Below, one piece after another: positions 1 to 16,084 of a stretch of DNA of 64,000 bases; the first letter of the stretch is position 1, and each line of letters opens with the position of its first letter. The notes under the pieces were generated by a model. It made no database searches and was not told the origin of the DNA. It saw only the letters and a program-made list of their open reading frames with translations. This DNA is from Serendipita indica DSM 11827 (lineage: Eukaryota; Basidiomycota; Agaricomycetes; Sebacinales; Serendipitaceae), in NCBI GenBank assembly GCA_910890315.1, contig CAJVGD010000005.1, positions 372,001 through 436,000 on the forward strand, in the 5' to 3' direction. The position numbers and the translations under genes are program-made.

Positions 1-1043
1 TCACGAACTTGTTCTTGGTCTGTTGTATCTGGTCAAGCGATGGAGATGAAGATGCACCCCGTAACTCTTCCGTATCTCATGGCTTCATAATGATTCTCGA
101 ACTATGAAATAACCATATGGTGGGATGAATGCTGAGAGATTGCGAACTACACTGACATTCGACTGCCAATAGAGGTGACGTTGCTACGGTATTAAGCAAG
201 CATCCTAAATGTACGACGGACACTGAACGTCAGTATCGACGCTTCTGTTTGTCACTGTAGTAGGAGAGTTCTGTCGAATACCTCGTATTGGTGCGCAATA
301 GAATTGGTGACAGCTTGCCGTGATCGCTAAATCATGAGCTACTTGAAGGACAACCCGCGTGCCAACCAAGATGATGATATTTGCACAATAAACAATACAA
401 TCTCGAGAGACGCGATACAGTTTACTAAAGCCCAAGGACGAGTAAAGAAAACATTACCGAAAGTAAAATGTGAATCCGCATCTGAGCTGTCTAATTTCCG
501 TACACACTCTCTCTACTCGTACTGTGAATCGCATTGTATTGTATTGATTGAGACCTAGGGAAGAGTTGACTCCGTGGTACACAATTGTTGGTATTTTCCT
601 GTAACGCGCTATGTTCTAGGATATTCACTTGTATTATGCTGTATGAGATTTGGGTAGTATAATTGTTGCAGTGATGCTGACAAAGGCTTGAAGTAGTGGG
701 GGAGATCATGACTCAAAGAAACAAATATGTACAAATATATCGACCTATCTAGAGCACTGAAGCAACAATTCCAACAGTAATAGCGAATAGACAAACAATA
801 AATTGTCGACGCTTGCGGCCCCTTTTGCTGTTCCAACGGACATAACCAATGTACTGGATTTAGACGACTCAGGTGAAATATCTTTGGAATAATATTTGTT
901 GTTCTAGAAGAATAATAGCCTCGAGCTAGCAACACAAAGCCTCAGCTTATCACTGCATACAGAGCATATACAAGTCGAATCCTTTAATAGTATGACTGCC
1001 CACTTTTGCAATCAATGATAGCAGGTGTGTTAGGAACTTCTTG
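1..1043. other. Left-edge intergenic stretch, no gene supported
   Basis: I see no protein-like open frame with recognisable composition or splice pattern here. The short open frames on both strands have low-complexity or random-looking translations. A minus-strand frame is open from about base 70 to the left edge and contains a possible short intron, so a gene may begin just outside the window, but this is weak. The right end should hold the 3' untranslated region of the minus-strand SSK1 gene. Confidence 0.5.
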
Positions 1044-4002
1044 TCACGTCGCCGCAGTGCTCCGTCCTGGCCGAACAATTTTCAGGTTATCAGCGACGAC
1101 TTGTGCTGCTGTTTGTTGCTTTCTTTGTAGTGCTGGCTCTATTTCTGGATCTGCCCACATTTGGAGGGCCTTGATGGAACCTGATGACAAATTAAAACGT
1201 GCCCCCAGGTCATCGAAACAATGGCCCTACCCCATTCAATAATCTTTTTTTCGAGCCAAACATTCCTCACGGGCTTACTAAGGAAGTCATTGCATCCAGC
1301 CGCGAGGGCTGTGACACGATCTTGTGTCGAGGCTTGCGCAGTTAGCGCCACAATAATGACCGATGAGTGAAATGGTGTGGATGGATGTAGTGAGTCACTT
1401 GATACGGATGAGGTCGGTGTCTGTATGCCCTCTGGTACCGTGCCAAAAGAAGAAAGTCCTCGATATCGAGCTGCTTCTAGTTCCCGTATCTTTTTAGTTG
1501 CCTCAATGCCGTCCATAACTGGCATTTGTATGTCCATCTGAAGAAATTACGCTCCAAATACTGCCAAATAAGACCACACCTACCAGAACCAAGTGATAGC
1601 TGCCTTGCTTCCACATGTCAACGGCCTCTTGTCCATTGCACGCCATCCCATATGATATTTTGTTTTTCTGCATAAATCCCGATAAAAAGTTCGCTGTATG
1701 GGATTGTCTGTTGCAGCATCAATATCTGGACATGTCTTATAGGATATATACTCACCTTCTACAATTAGTACATTGATTGGTGGGACAACTGCATCCTTTA
1801 GTTCCTTGGCCTTTGCACCAACGATCGATGCTCTCGGTGCCTTTGGGGCAGCGGAGGGTGGTCCCTGTTCAAATACCAAGTTTGGACCTTGGTCGGTGTC
1901 ACCGTCAGGGATTGGAACTTTTGATGTTGCTGGTATGGATGTGCTAGGTATTTCAGTTGTCTGTGATGAAGATGCCCGCTGAATAGCCACGTCGTGTGCA
2001 GAGTTTGAGCTGCCCGATACAGGGTGGTCGAGAGCGCGATCTGCTTGTTCAGGAGGTTGGAACCATATCCCCGTCTTCCCATCTGCGCTTTTGACGAAGA
2101 GTCCAGATGTCACAGAACCAGCAATTTTGCTACCTCCTCGGTCAAAATATCCTCCAGTAGCTCCTATGGGCGACGAAAGAGTTTGTATAGGGGTGGGAGT
2201 GCCGCTCGACAGTGCGTTTTGGGCGACATCTTGAGTTGGTACCTCTATTACTGCCGGAGGTGTCCCTGGAGCCAATGGTTTGACCGATGTCGGAATAAAA
2301 GGTGATGGTGTGAGAGTATGAGGGGTCATTGGGGACGTGGCGATTGGGCTAAAGAACAGAGGGTCAACCCAGGGTTTGGTTGATGCTACATAGAGTGCGG
2401 TCAGGAAACGACGAACACCAGCCGGTTTGGGGACAACAACGATGTCAGGACACCTCCCAGGTTCTCGAGACACCGATGCTTGAATGGCATCTTTGACATC
2501 CCTATATTTGGAGAGACTGGTGAAGTACACTATGGCGGGCTGAGGCTCCCGCATGGACTCGTTGAAGGTCCCCATGACACGCTTTAGGATTGCAGACTTA
2601 GGCCTGTGGTTGGAGGCCAAGCTTGGTCGCGTGGGTTTGGTAGGTGGGATATGTAGTTGGAGTTCCATGAGTTTTAATCTCAGGACGGAGAGATCGTCGT
2701 CGATAATGATCAACGGGCGTCCTTTTGTATGCTTCTCTGCATCTCGCGGCTGCTGGGGTGCAGTATCATTTCCTTCAGCTTTCGAAGCGGCGCTATCTGG
2801 GCCAGTCGTAGTATTCGAGGTTACCGACGGATCTCCTTCAGGAGGTGTCGTAGTTCCATCGATTGTAGACGCTGCGACGAGTACGTCCACTCCCCAACCA
2901 GCCAGATAGAGAGTTAATTTGTGGGCGAAAGTACTGTCCGGGCTGGCATATAGCGATACCTTTGAATGTCGAAGAAAGACTGCGAAGTTGGCCAATTCCG
3001 AATAAGTAGGCTCGGATGCCAGTTTGACGCCGTGAAATGGCTGCCGCATTGGAATGTCCATAGGAGCTGGAGTGGACTTAAGTGGCTCGGCATCCCCGTG
3101 GCTTGCTTGAAAAGAGAGTTCGTGTCTCACAATTGTCATCCCGTCGACACTCTCATTGGGGACTGTGGTTATGGTGGCTTGGAGCATCTCGAGCAATCTG
3201 CCAATAACGAACGACTCGTGCTTGATTGGCTGGGCCGAACTCGCAACCGTACGATGTTTGAAGTCGAACTTGCATGTGGCAAGTGAGTCGACTAACGACG
3301 CATTGGACTGTTCGAGTCGTAAACCAATCTCCAGCACATCCCCGGGGATAGATGATCCAATGATCTGACGCCCAATCTACGCGGATATTAGTTGACCGCG
3401 GTAGACTCCAATAATCGTACCGTCGTTACAGCGTAGATCAAGCCGCACTCATCAGAGATGATGGTTGAGCTGTCGAGCTTGGGCTCATGCTGAAATACAA
3501 CCAAATTGACTCCCGCTTCCGCAGCGACTCCGCTCAGAGCATCCCCGACGTTTTGAAGGAGTTCTCCAACATCGAACTCGTTGCTGGGGCGCTCTAAAGA
3601 AGGTATGGGGCTTGCAGATGCAAGCATCGTCAGGTTTTTTGAGAGATAATTCAACATCTTCATACTGGTGAGCACTGCAGACATTGAGGTTGTCGGCACT
3701 TGTAGAGAGCAACCAGAAAGCTGCTCCTTTGTCGGATCGAGTAGGTGAGGTGGGGAGACTTGAAGAAGGGTTTGGATGACCGTCTGCGCTGAATCAGCGA
3801 TCTCAGACGCAATGATGGCCGGGTTAAATTCGATGACTTCTGCTAGACGTTGACCATCTGTGCTTTGCGGACGTTGGAGATGGCCAAGGGTTGCGGGTAA
3901 GGGCGAGGAGAAAGAGCGCGAGAACCTTGGGACATGTTGAGTCGGTGGATAATCCGAGGACTCTTCCAGAATCGTAGGTTCGTTGTCCGCTAAGTCGTTC
4001 AT
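1044..4002 (-). CDS. SSK1: Ssk1/Mcs4-type response regulator of the HOG stress MAPK pathway
   Basis: Cytoplasmic response regulator that receives phosphate from the Ypd1 phosphorelay and controls the Ssk2/Ssk22-type MAPKKK in osmotic and oxidative stress signalling. I read five exons: 4002-3421, 3364-1756, 1707-1584, 1537-1231 and 1180-1044. The C-terminal receiver domain is clear, with [14 protein letters not shown] at its start, the phospho-acceptor Asp in [18 protein letters not shown] in the beta-4 region and the conserved Lys in FLSKPV. The long N-terminal part is Ser/Pro/Thr-rich, as in fungal Ssk1. The exon lengths sum to one base short of a multiple of three. The frame slips between DNPIQRT and the FLSGFM-like helix, at a run of five A (plus strand) at 1684-1688. 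The start codon is separated by 189 bp from the divergent RAT1 start. Confidence 0.87.
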
Positions 4003-4191
4003 GAGAAGGGTTATAGTGGCACGCCGGCCTAGGTCTCCAAGCGTGTCTCCTTCGCTATTTAAAACTGATAGAGTCCCAGTTGTGAGTCGTCAGAACGCTG
4101 GTTGGTATATGTACCGGGGCGGTATGCAAAACACTGGTGGAAGCTGAGTCTGAGCTAGTTTGGAGCCTACCACCGTCGCCAGTTCCCGCTC
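4003..4191. promoter_or_regulatory. Shared intergenic region of divergent SSK1 and RAT1
   Basis: Only 189 bp separate the two start codons, so both 5' untranslated regions and both promoters must fit here. I see no convincing TATA box or known operator. The assignment rests on gene orientation only. Confidence 0.45.
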
Positions 4192-7100
4192 ATGGTCGGT
4201 ACAGTTTACAAATGCAGAAAGGAGAGACTTTAATCTGAGCCCAGGGAGTACCAGCACTGTTTCGATGGCTCAGCCGAAAGTATCCCAAAATTGGTATATA
4301 GTACTGTCAATGGCTACGCTGCACAGCTAAGCTAACGTCCTAAAGTTACTCACGTAGCAGAAGACAAACCTTCACGTATGGTGGACGGAGATGGGACTGA
4401 AATTATCGTCCCGGTCGACATCACAACACCGAATCCTAATGGGTTCGAAATGGATAATCTATATCTTGATATGAACGGTATTGTAATGTCGTATGGCTAC
4501 TAATGTTTCTTTCGCTAAACCTTGGACATTAGGTGCATCCATGCACGCACCCAGAAGGGAAACCAGCGCCGGCAACAGAGCAGGACATGATGCTAGAGAT
4601 TTTCACGTACACGGAACGCATTGTTAACATGATAAGGCCCCGCAAGCTGCTTTTTATGGCTATTGGTAAGGGTTCATACTTTGGTCTGCCCGTAACTGAA
4701 TCCACAAGATGGCGTGGCCCCCCGTGCCAAAATGAACCAACAGCGCTCAAGAAGATTCAGGGCGGCACAAGAAGCCAAAGAGAAGGAAGAGCAACGTCTT
4801 GAACAAATTGCATTGTTCGAAGGTTGGTAACCTAAGATCTCGGTCGATGTTCTCACTCGTTGTAGCGATGGGAAAGGTCGTCAGTGACGAAACGAAGAAT
4901 GCAAAGACATGGGACTCGAATGCAATTACACCTGGCACGCCCTTCATGGACCTGCTCGCGGAGTCACTGCGTTATTGGGTGATCAAGAAACTGAACACTG
5001 ATCCCGGTTGGAGTAATGTATGTTTGGGCCCTAAAAATTCCCTAGACTGATACCTTGTTAGCTAGAAGTCATTATCTCCGATGCGAGTGTTCCTGGAGAA
5101 GGGGAACATAAGATCATGGATTTTATCCGTCGACAACGTATATCGCCCACGCACGACCCAAACACAAAACATGTTATATACGGACTTGTAATGTCTCACT
5201 CATCCCAATCCCCCGTGCCTGACAAATGTTAGGACGCTGATCTAATCATGCTGGCGCTTGCGACGCATGAGCCCCACTTCAGAGTGCTGAGAGAAGACGT
5301 ATTTGCTCAAGACAAAAGCACCGCATGTCGTAACTGCGGCCAGGAAGGTCATTTCGCAGCTCAATGTACCGTCGACAAAACAGCCCTCAAGGAGCCGGTG
5401 GACAAAATTGAAAAACCACTTGCTGATTCCAAGCCATTCATTTTCCTGGATGTCTCCATCCTTCGAGAGTACCTCGAAATCGAACTCGATGTATCGGCTC
5501 CATTTCAGTTCGATTTTGAGCGGGCCATAGACGACTGGGTCCTTCTGATATTCTTCGTGGGAAACGACTTCTTACCACACCTTCCATCCCTGGAGATTCG
5601 AGAAGGAGCCATCGACATGCTTGTTGGAATCTGGAAACGCGAGCTTCATACCATGCGTGGATACCTCACCAACCACGGTACTATCGAGCTACGACGTGCA
5701 CAGATCATCCTGAATGCACTGGCACGGCGAGAGGATGAGATCTTCAGACGTAGACGCGAAGGTAATGACCAATTTCTCGCTCTTTCCTGATATTATTGAC
5801 TTGCGGCTAGTTGAAGAACGTCAAGATCAAGCTGCCAAAAGGCGCAAAATCGAGCAGGCGTCCAACATCTCAATTGGGATACGGGAACCAGAAATGCCTA
5901 TACCCAGTGGCGCGGAACCTCAGACTGTATCTTCAGCGGGTCTCACGCCAACACCAGAATCTACAGAGCCCGCTCGTCATATGGAACCCGATGAGATACG
6001 AAGGGCCAATTTGAGCGCCTTAAAAGCACTTAAGGGTATATTTTCACCTTCTGTGGTAGACATGGAGGTCGTGCTCGAAAAGGATTCCTCAAATGGCCCA
6101 GAAGTATCGAAATTTGTTGACATGGACTCGGGGCCGAGAGACCCCAGTACCGACGAGATGGATCGTCTAACAGAAGTGTCACCAACTTCAAAGCAAGACC
6201 ATACCTCTGTGGGCGAACTGCCAATTCTTGAAGTACAGCAACCACTCGATAAAGTTGATATGAAAGCGGAGCCCAGGGAAGAACTTGTCGAAGCCACCAG
6301 GGGCATAAAGCGGAAACTAGAAGCGATGGAAGAGGACGATGCGATTGAAACCGCTTCGGAAGAAGAAGCGTCAACATCCAAGCTCGCGCTCAAAGTCAAT
6401 GCGGATGGCTCAGTTGAGCAAGTGGATACGGTTCGGTGCGTCTATTGTCACATTCAGCAGAATGTGTGACCATATTGTTTTAGTTTATGGGAACCAGGTT
6501 ATCGAGAGCGTTACTACCGCCAGAAATTTAATGCGGACATTAACGACGCCGAGTTTAGGAGACGGTACGTCTCCTACGGACATATAAGAAACACTTTTTG
6601 AATGTGGGATACAGAATAGTCAAGCACTACGTCGAAGGTCTTGCGTGGGTTTTGCAATACTATTATCAAGGGGTATGTAAATCGAGTGTATTTATCAGCT
6701 CGTTCACTGACGAATATAGACGCCATCATGGACCTGGTATTATCCTTATCACTTTGCGCCATTCGCTGCCGACTTCGAGGGCATCGAGGATTTGGATATC
6801 AAATTTGACAAAGGAGTGCCGTTCCAACCATTCGAGCAATTGATGGGCGTCTTCCCACCCGCAAGGTACTTATCGTCAATGAGAGTTACAGTGCATTGAT
6901 GCATATTATTAGTCGACACCATTTACCCTTGCCCTTGCAAGATTTGATGACCAATCCCGATTCTCCGATTATCGACTTCTACCCAACAACATTCGATATT
7001 GACATGAATGGTAAACGCATGGCATGGCAAGGAGTCGCTCTACTCCCCTTCATCGATGAAGCCCGCTTGTTGGATGCTATACGACCGCTCTATCCTCTCC

Positions 7101-7780
7101 TTACTGCCGACGAACAAAGGCGGAACTCTTGGGGGAATAATAATCTTTTTGTTGGAGATAAACATCGGTTGTTTGACTCGATCGCATTCCTCTATGGCCG
7201 GCAAAGAAACAGTGAGGTAAGCCCTTTTTCTTTGTTTGATGCCGAAGCCCAACGTATCTTCCAGGGGAAGATGCTAGATCCTTCTCTCAGCTACGGACTT
7301 AGTGGATCCATCAGACCTGATCCGCATTACATCCCTGGTGCAACATACTCAAGCCCTCTCACGCATGTAGGTCTAGATGACATCCAGGGAAACTCGTCGA
7401 TTACGGCACTCTATCTGTATCCACCACAGACCATTCCACACCGTTCTCGTCTTCTCGCGCGGGTGAGCATTCCGCGGCGGGTACTCTCCTCTGCCGATTA
7501 TGAATTTGTTCAAAGGAGTGGCAGAGGAAAGAACGACGGGTTCCGTGGAACCGACAGCCAACGCCACAGTCCGTACCCTGGCCAGGAACCCCGTGGTTAT
7601 GTGCATAATTACAGCAATTCAAGCAGGGGCCGAGGATTTGGCCAAAATGGGAATAATGACTGGCGAGCTAGGAACGCGAGAGGAGAGCCAGACTACTCTT
7701 ACGGAGCTGGGACCCCGAATGGATATAGAGGGCTTCCACCCCGGGGAGTTGGAAGAGGTAGAGGACAAGGATGGAGATAA
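4192..7780 (+). CDS. RAT1: Nuclear 5'-3' exoribonuclease Rat1/Xrn2 (Dhp1)
   Basis: 5'-3' RNA exonuclease that trims rRNA and snoRNA precursors and removes downstream RNA during polymerase II termination in the nucleus. The protein is about 1,000 residues in a dozen exons. It opens with the family start [17 protein letters not shown]. Other family marks are [33 protein letters not shown], the acidic motif [14 protein letters not shown] and [14 protein letters not shown] zinc knuckle ([14 protein letters not shown], 5326-5367) is typical of the nuclear Rat1/Xrn2 branch rather than Xrn1. The C-terminus ends in a Gly/Arg-rich tail. The first exon appears to be the ATG alone (4192-4194), followed by a 50-base intron (4195-4244, GTCGGT..CCCAG); every other codon of the conserved start lies in exon 2. 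MDM10 follows in the same direction after 204 bp. Confidence 0.93.
4195..4244 (+). other. Intron directly after the RAT1 start codon
   Basis: The conserved second residue (Gly of MGVPALF) begins at 4245, directly after an acceptor-like CCCAG. No in-frame ATG precedes it, because the upstream codons would read Ala-Gln. An ATG at 4192-4194 followed by GTCGGT gives a 50-base intron of the usual size here. The model is inferred from family conservation. Confidence 0.65.
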
Positions 7781-7984
7781 GATATGGGTAGCTTTTTTAT
7801 ACCTCCATAAAATACATTTGTTCTAGGAAATTTAATTGGTGTTAAATTACGTCGAGCAGTTTTACATTACAAACTCCGAGGTGGAGAGTATATTTAGTTT
7901 CTTGTTTCTTCCCCTCGGAGTGTGTATGGGCCGATCATAGCTTGGACCTGTCCAATAGCAGCCTTGTTCAAACCGCTGCCATTG

Positions 7985-9398
7985 ATGCAGCCATTTGCGT
8001 CCTACGTCTTGCGTAAATACTACGAAGCCACTGGCTGGAACGAAGACAATCTTTATTCGAATCTTACACGCTCCTCCAACGGTCAGTGGTCAGCTCCAGC
8101 CTGCGCCCTGTTTCTCACGACTACGACTTGCAGCTATTCTCGACTTTCAGGTTCCTCGTGGTCTCCACTTTCATATCTCCAAGGCACCGAATGACGTTTT
8201 CAACACGACCTACTCCCTCAACGCCCTCCCAAACCTCAACGGATCACTAGGCTACATCTTCACCTCATGCGAACTTCGTCTCGAGCCATCGGCCACGGTT
8301 GCACTCCAAGAGGTCGTACAACGCTTCAAGGTCTACGACCAACCACGCAAGCCAGAGTCAAAACCAGAAATCTGGTTGGCGGGCGAACGGGCAGATACTA
8401 GAGGTGACAAGTCGGCTCTGCCTTTTAAAGATTATATCTCAACCAAAGCTCTAGACTATCTTATGTATGGAAGGTTGTATGTCCCCACAGGCAGGCTCGA
8501 CGCGCTTTATACCACCCGCCTCGGTTCAACGTGGCAAATTGTTGCTGCTGCCATCTCTGAGCGACAAACAGGCATCCAGAAGACCAGGAATCGGACTATA
8601 GACCACAGTAATATTTTATTCAATCTACAAAACGACCGTGGAAAATGGTGCTCGGAGTATACATGGAGTGCTATCGACGGCTTGTGGGGAGCCCGGATTC
8701 TTTACAACTTTGGCAAAACGATGAGCAACGATACGGCTAGACGAGAGGCTAGTAGACAGCGGCGAGTAGATGAGGGCGAGGCTATGGAGGGTGGCTTAAA
8801 GGGCCGGATATCGGCTGGCGCTGAGGTCTACTTCAGTGCAAGGGAAAAGAGTGGAGGAGGTGAGGAGGCGTATGATGCCTTGCACTCTCTGATTTATGGC
8901 CAGTGTCTACTGCGTTACGATTTACGACCATACCGGATCCGACGAGCCTCCACGAGACGGGAAACTTCTCACAACCTCCCACGACCATTACTGCAGTGGT
9001 TAATCCAATTCTAGGCCACATCTCTGCAGCCTACGCAACTCGAGTATCGCCCGAGCTAGCCGTCTGCTCGCGATTTGACTTTAACGCCTATAGCTACGAG
9101 AGCGAGTGGACAATGGGAGCAGAGTGGCTTGTAAAGAGGCCGATGGTAGATTATGATGCCGGTGGAAGCAAAACTTCTGGAGGTGAGCCCCAAGGGATGC
9201 TCAAGGCCCGAATATCCACCAACTATGTAAGAAGACACTTATCTATGGCCCCTAAACTGATATTTGATTCAGGATGTATCCATGTTCTGGCAGGGTCGAC
9301 TTAGACAAATGCTTGTTGGATTAGGAGTGGTGTCCGACCTTGCCAATCGAGCGAGGCCCATTCGGGCTCTGGGTCTCGAAATTGCGTATTTTTCCTGA
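7985..9398 (+). CDS. MDM10: Mdm10, mitochondrial outer-membrane beta-barrel of ERMES and SAM
   Basis: Outer mitochondrial membrane beta-barrel that joins the ER-mitochondria encounter structure with Mdm12, Mdm34 and Mmm1, and also serves the SAM complex in beta-barrel assembly. Four exons (7985-8081, 8134-8859, 8904-9226, 9273-9398) give 423 residues, the usual size. The start [20 protein letters not shown] matches the family N-terminus, so ATG 7985 is preferred over anything upstream. Further marks are [62 protein letters not shown] and the C-terminal strand [17 protein letters not shown]. The last residues end in a hydrophobic beta-strand with Tyr-Phe, as expected of a beta-signal. All splice phases agree. 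Confidence 0.94.
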
Positions 9399-9554
9399 CT
9401 TTCAATGTTTCCTCTTTGAATTTATTCAGAAAATATTGGCGTATCATATGACAGTGAGAACCGCGAGTTGCGTCTTGACTGTCTTCCACCACCTTGGTCG
9501 TTAACCCCGAAGCGGCCGGGCCCAAACCATTGCACCCAAGAGCGTAATTCCTGC

Positions 9555-10571
9555 ATGTCGACTGCTAACCACGACTCGAGTCGCGGCAGGAACGCTGGAC
9601 GCGGGCGCCCAAGCAGAGGCAAAGGTCGTGGACGAGGCACGTTTCGGTTTCCAGCGAGTAAAACCACAGCTACGAGTCGAGAGCATGGACCAGGAGACAT
9701 ATCTACCATGGGTTCTCGCGCAAATCCCCGTGGAGACGATACAAGGACTAGGCAGTCGGAGAAAATGGCAGGGAATCCGGAGACAGTCGCAGACAGTATC
9801 CCGTCGATGAACGCTAATGAAGATTCTCCCTCAAGCAAGCTCTCGAAACGAGAACTCCCTCCCCACATCGCCGGAGCTGCAGTGGATGGTGAATCCCTCG
9901 CATCTCGGGTACGGGATTTGGCAATTAGCAGTCACGCCCATACAGGCTCTATCGAATCTCGCTTCACAATGTCACTCAACTGGGCAGACGAGGAGGATGA
10001 TCCAGACAGTTTGCCTGACCTGGATGACTGGGCTATTGGTCCCAAAGTGTCCGTTGCCTCTCAGAATACTTTTGATCCCGAGCCTTCGTTCGCTCCATCG
10101 GATCCCAGAGAGGTAGACGCAACTCTCCGAGACCCTGTCGTCGATCTGGCCACAACGCCGTTGACCAAGGAACCGTTGCCCGGCGGGGACAAGTCCGCGG
10201 AACACGTGGAAAATAACCCACGCATGTCGCCGCATCGACCATCGAGGTCAGGTGGTGGGAGTGCAGCCTCCATCTGGGCACCCAAACAACAGTTGCCACC
10301 GCCAGGTAGTACACACCGCGGAAGAGGAAGGCAGCATACTTCTCGAGATTCTCGTGACGCTACGCGGACACGCAACACGCCGCCACCCCAAGCCGCATCC
10401 CTCACTCAGACCATTGCCACCCCCTCCGAAGGCGAGCGTAAATCTACAAGATATGGCACAGGGGCCAAAAAGCCACATGCAAGACCGGTTATATCTACAG
10501 ATGCATTGGCTAGAATCTCGCGCACTCTGGGTGCGGAGGTCGTTCGAAAAGAACAGCCGACAGCCACATAG
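9555..10571 (+). CDS. Uncharacterised RGG/Arg-Gly-rich protein
   Basis: Single-exon gene of about 338 residues; I do not recognise the family. The N-terminus is rich in Arg-Gly steps (GRGRPSRGKGRGRGTFRF), resembling RGG-type RNA-binding segments. The middle has an acidic patch (WADEEDDPDSLPDLDDWAIG), and a second RGRGR stretch lies near residue 265. The rest is Ser/Pro/Thr-rich and probably disordered. The start is set at the first ATG that precedes the Arg-Gly block; the frame stays open upstream to about 9468 without a better ATG context. It lies 156 bp after MDM10 in the same direction and ends 167 bp before the convergent polymerase III gene. An RNA-associated role is inferred from composition only. 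Confidence 0.6.
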   Translation: MSTANHDSSRGRNAGRGRPSRGKGRGRGTFRFPASKTTATSREHGPGDISTMGSRANPRGDDTRTRQSEKMAGNPETVADSIPSMNANEDSPSSKLSKRELPPHIAGAAVDGESLASRVRDLAISSHAHTGSIESRFTMSLNWADEEDDPDSLPDLDDWAIGPKVSVASQNTFDPEPSFAPSDPREVDATLRDPVVDLATTPLTKEPLPGGDKSAEHVENNPRMSPHRPSRSGGGSAASIWAPKQQLPPPGSTHRGRGRQHTSRDSRDATRTRNTPPPQAASLTQTIATPSEGERKSTRYGTGAKKPHARPVISTDALARISRTLGAEVVRKEQPTAT

Positions 10572-10738
10572 ACACGGTCCTACCGTGCTCGATCATATTG
10601 CATTTTCTGTACTCATTTCCATGGAATACTGAGTTTGGCCATTGGAGGCAGTTTGTATTGTATTTATATCACTTTCCGAATAGGATTCTACAGCTCTCAC
10701 ACGTCTTTAGAGTGACGACTCGAATACGAGTCTCCGCC

Positions 10739-15923
<5,185 letters not shown>

Positions 15924-16084
15924 ATGGTCAGGGTCCAGAGGTCTTTGGATAATCTGGACCCGACCTCATCTTGATTTTCTTTTGCACCCTGGGTACGCCG
16001 CAAGTTGCTATATAAGTATGCCAGTATACTAAAACGCTCTCATAGATCCGTCAAGATTGCTCAGCTGTTTTAGGGGCAGTGTAT

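Noticed and set aside
5326-5367. CCHC zinc knuckle as a sign of a retroelement Gag
   Set aside because: It lies inside a complete RAT1/XRN2 frame, where this knuckle is a family feature, and no reverse transcriptase or terminal repeat is nearby.
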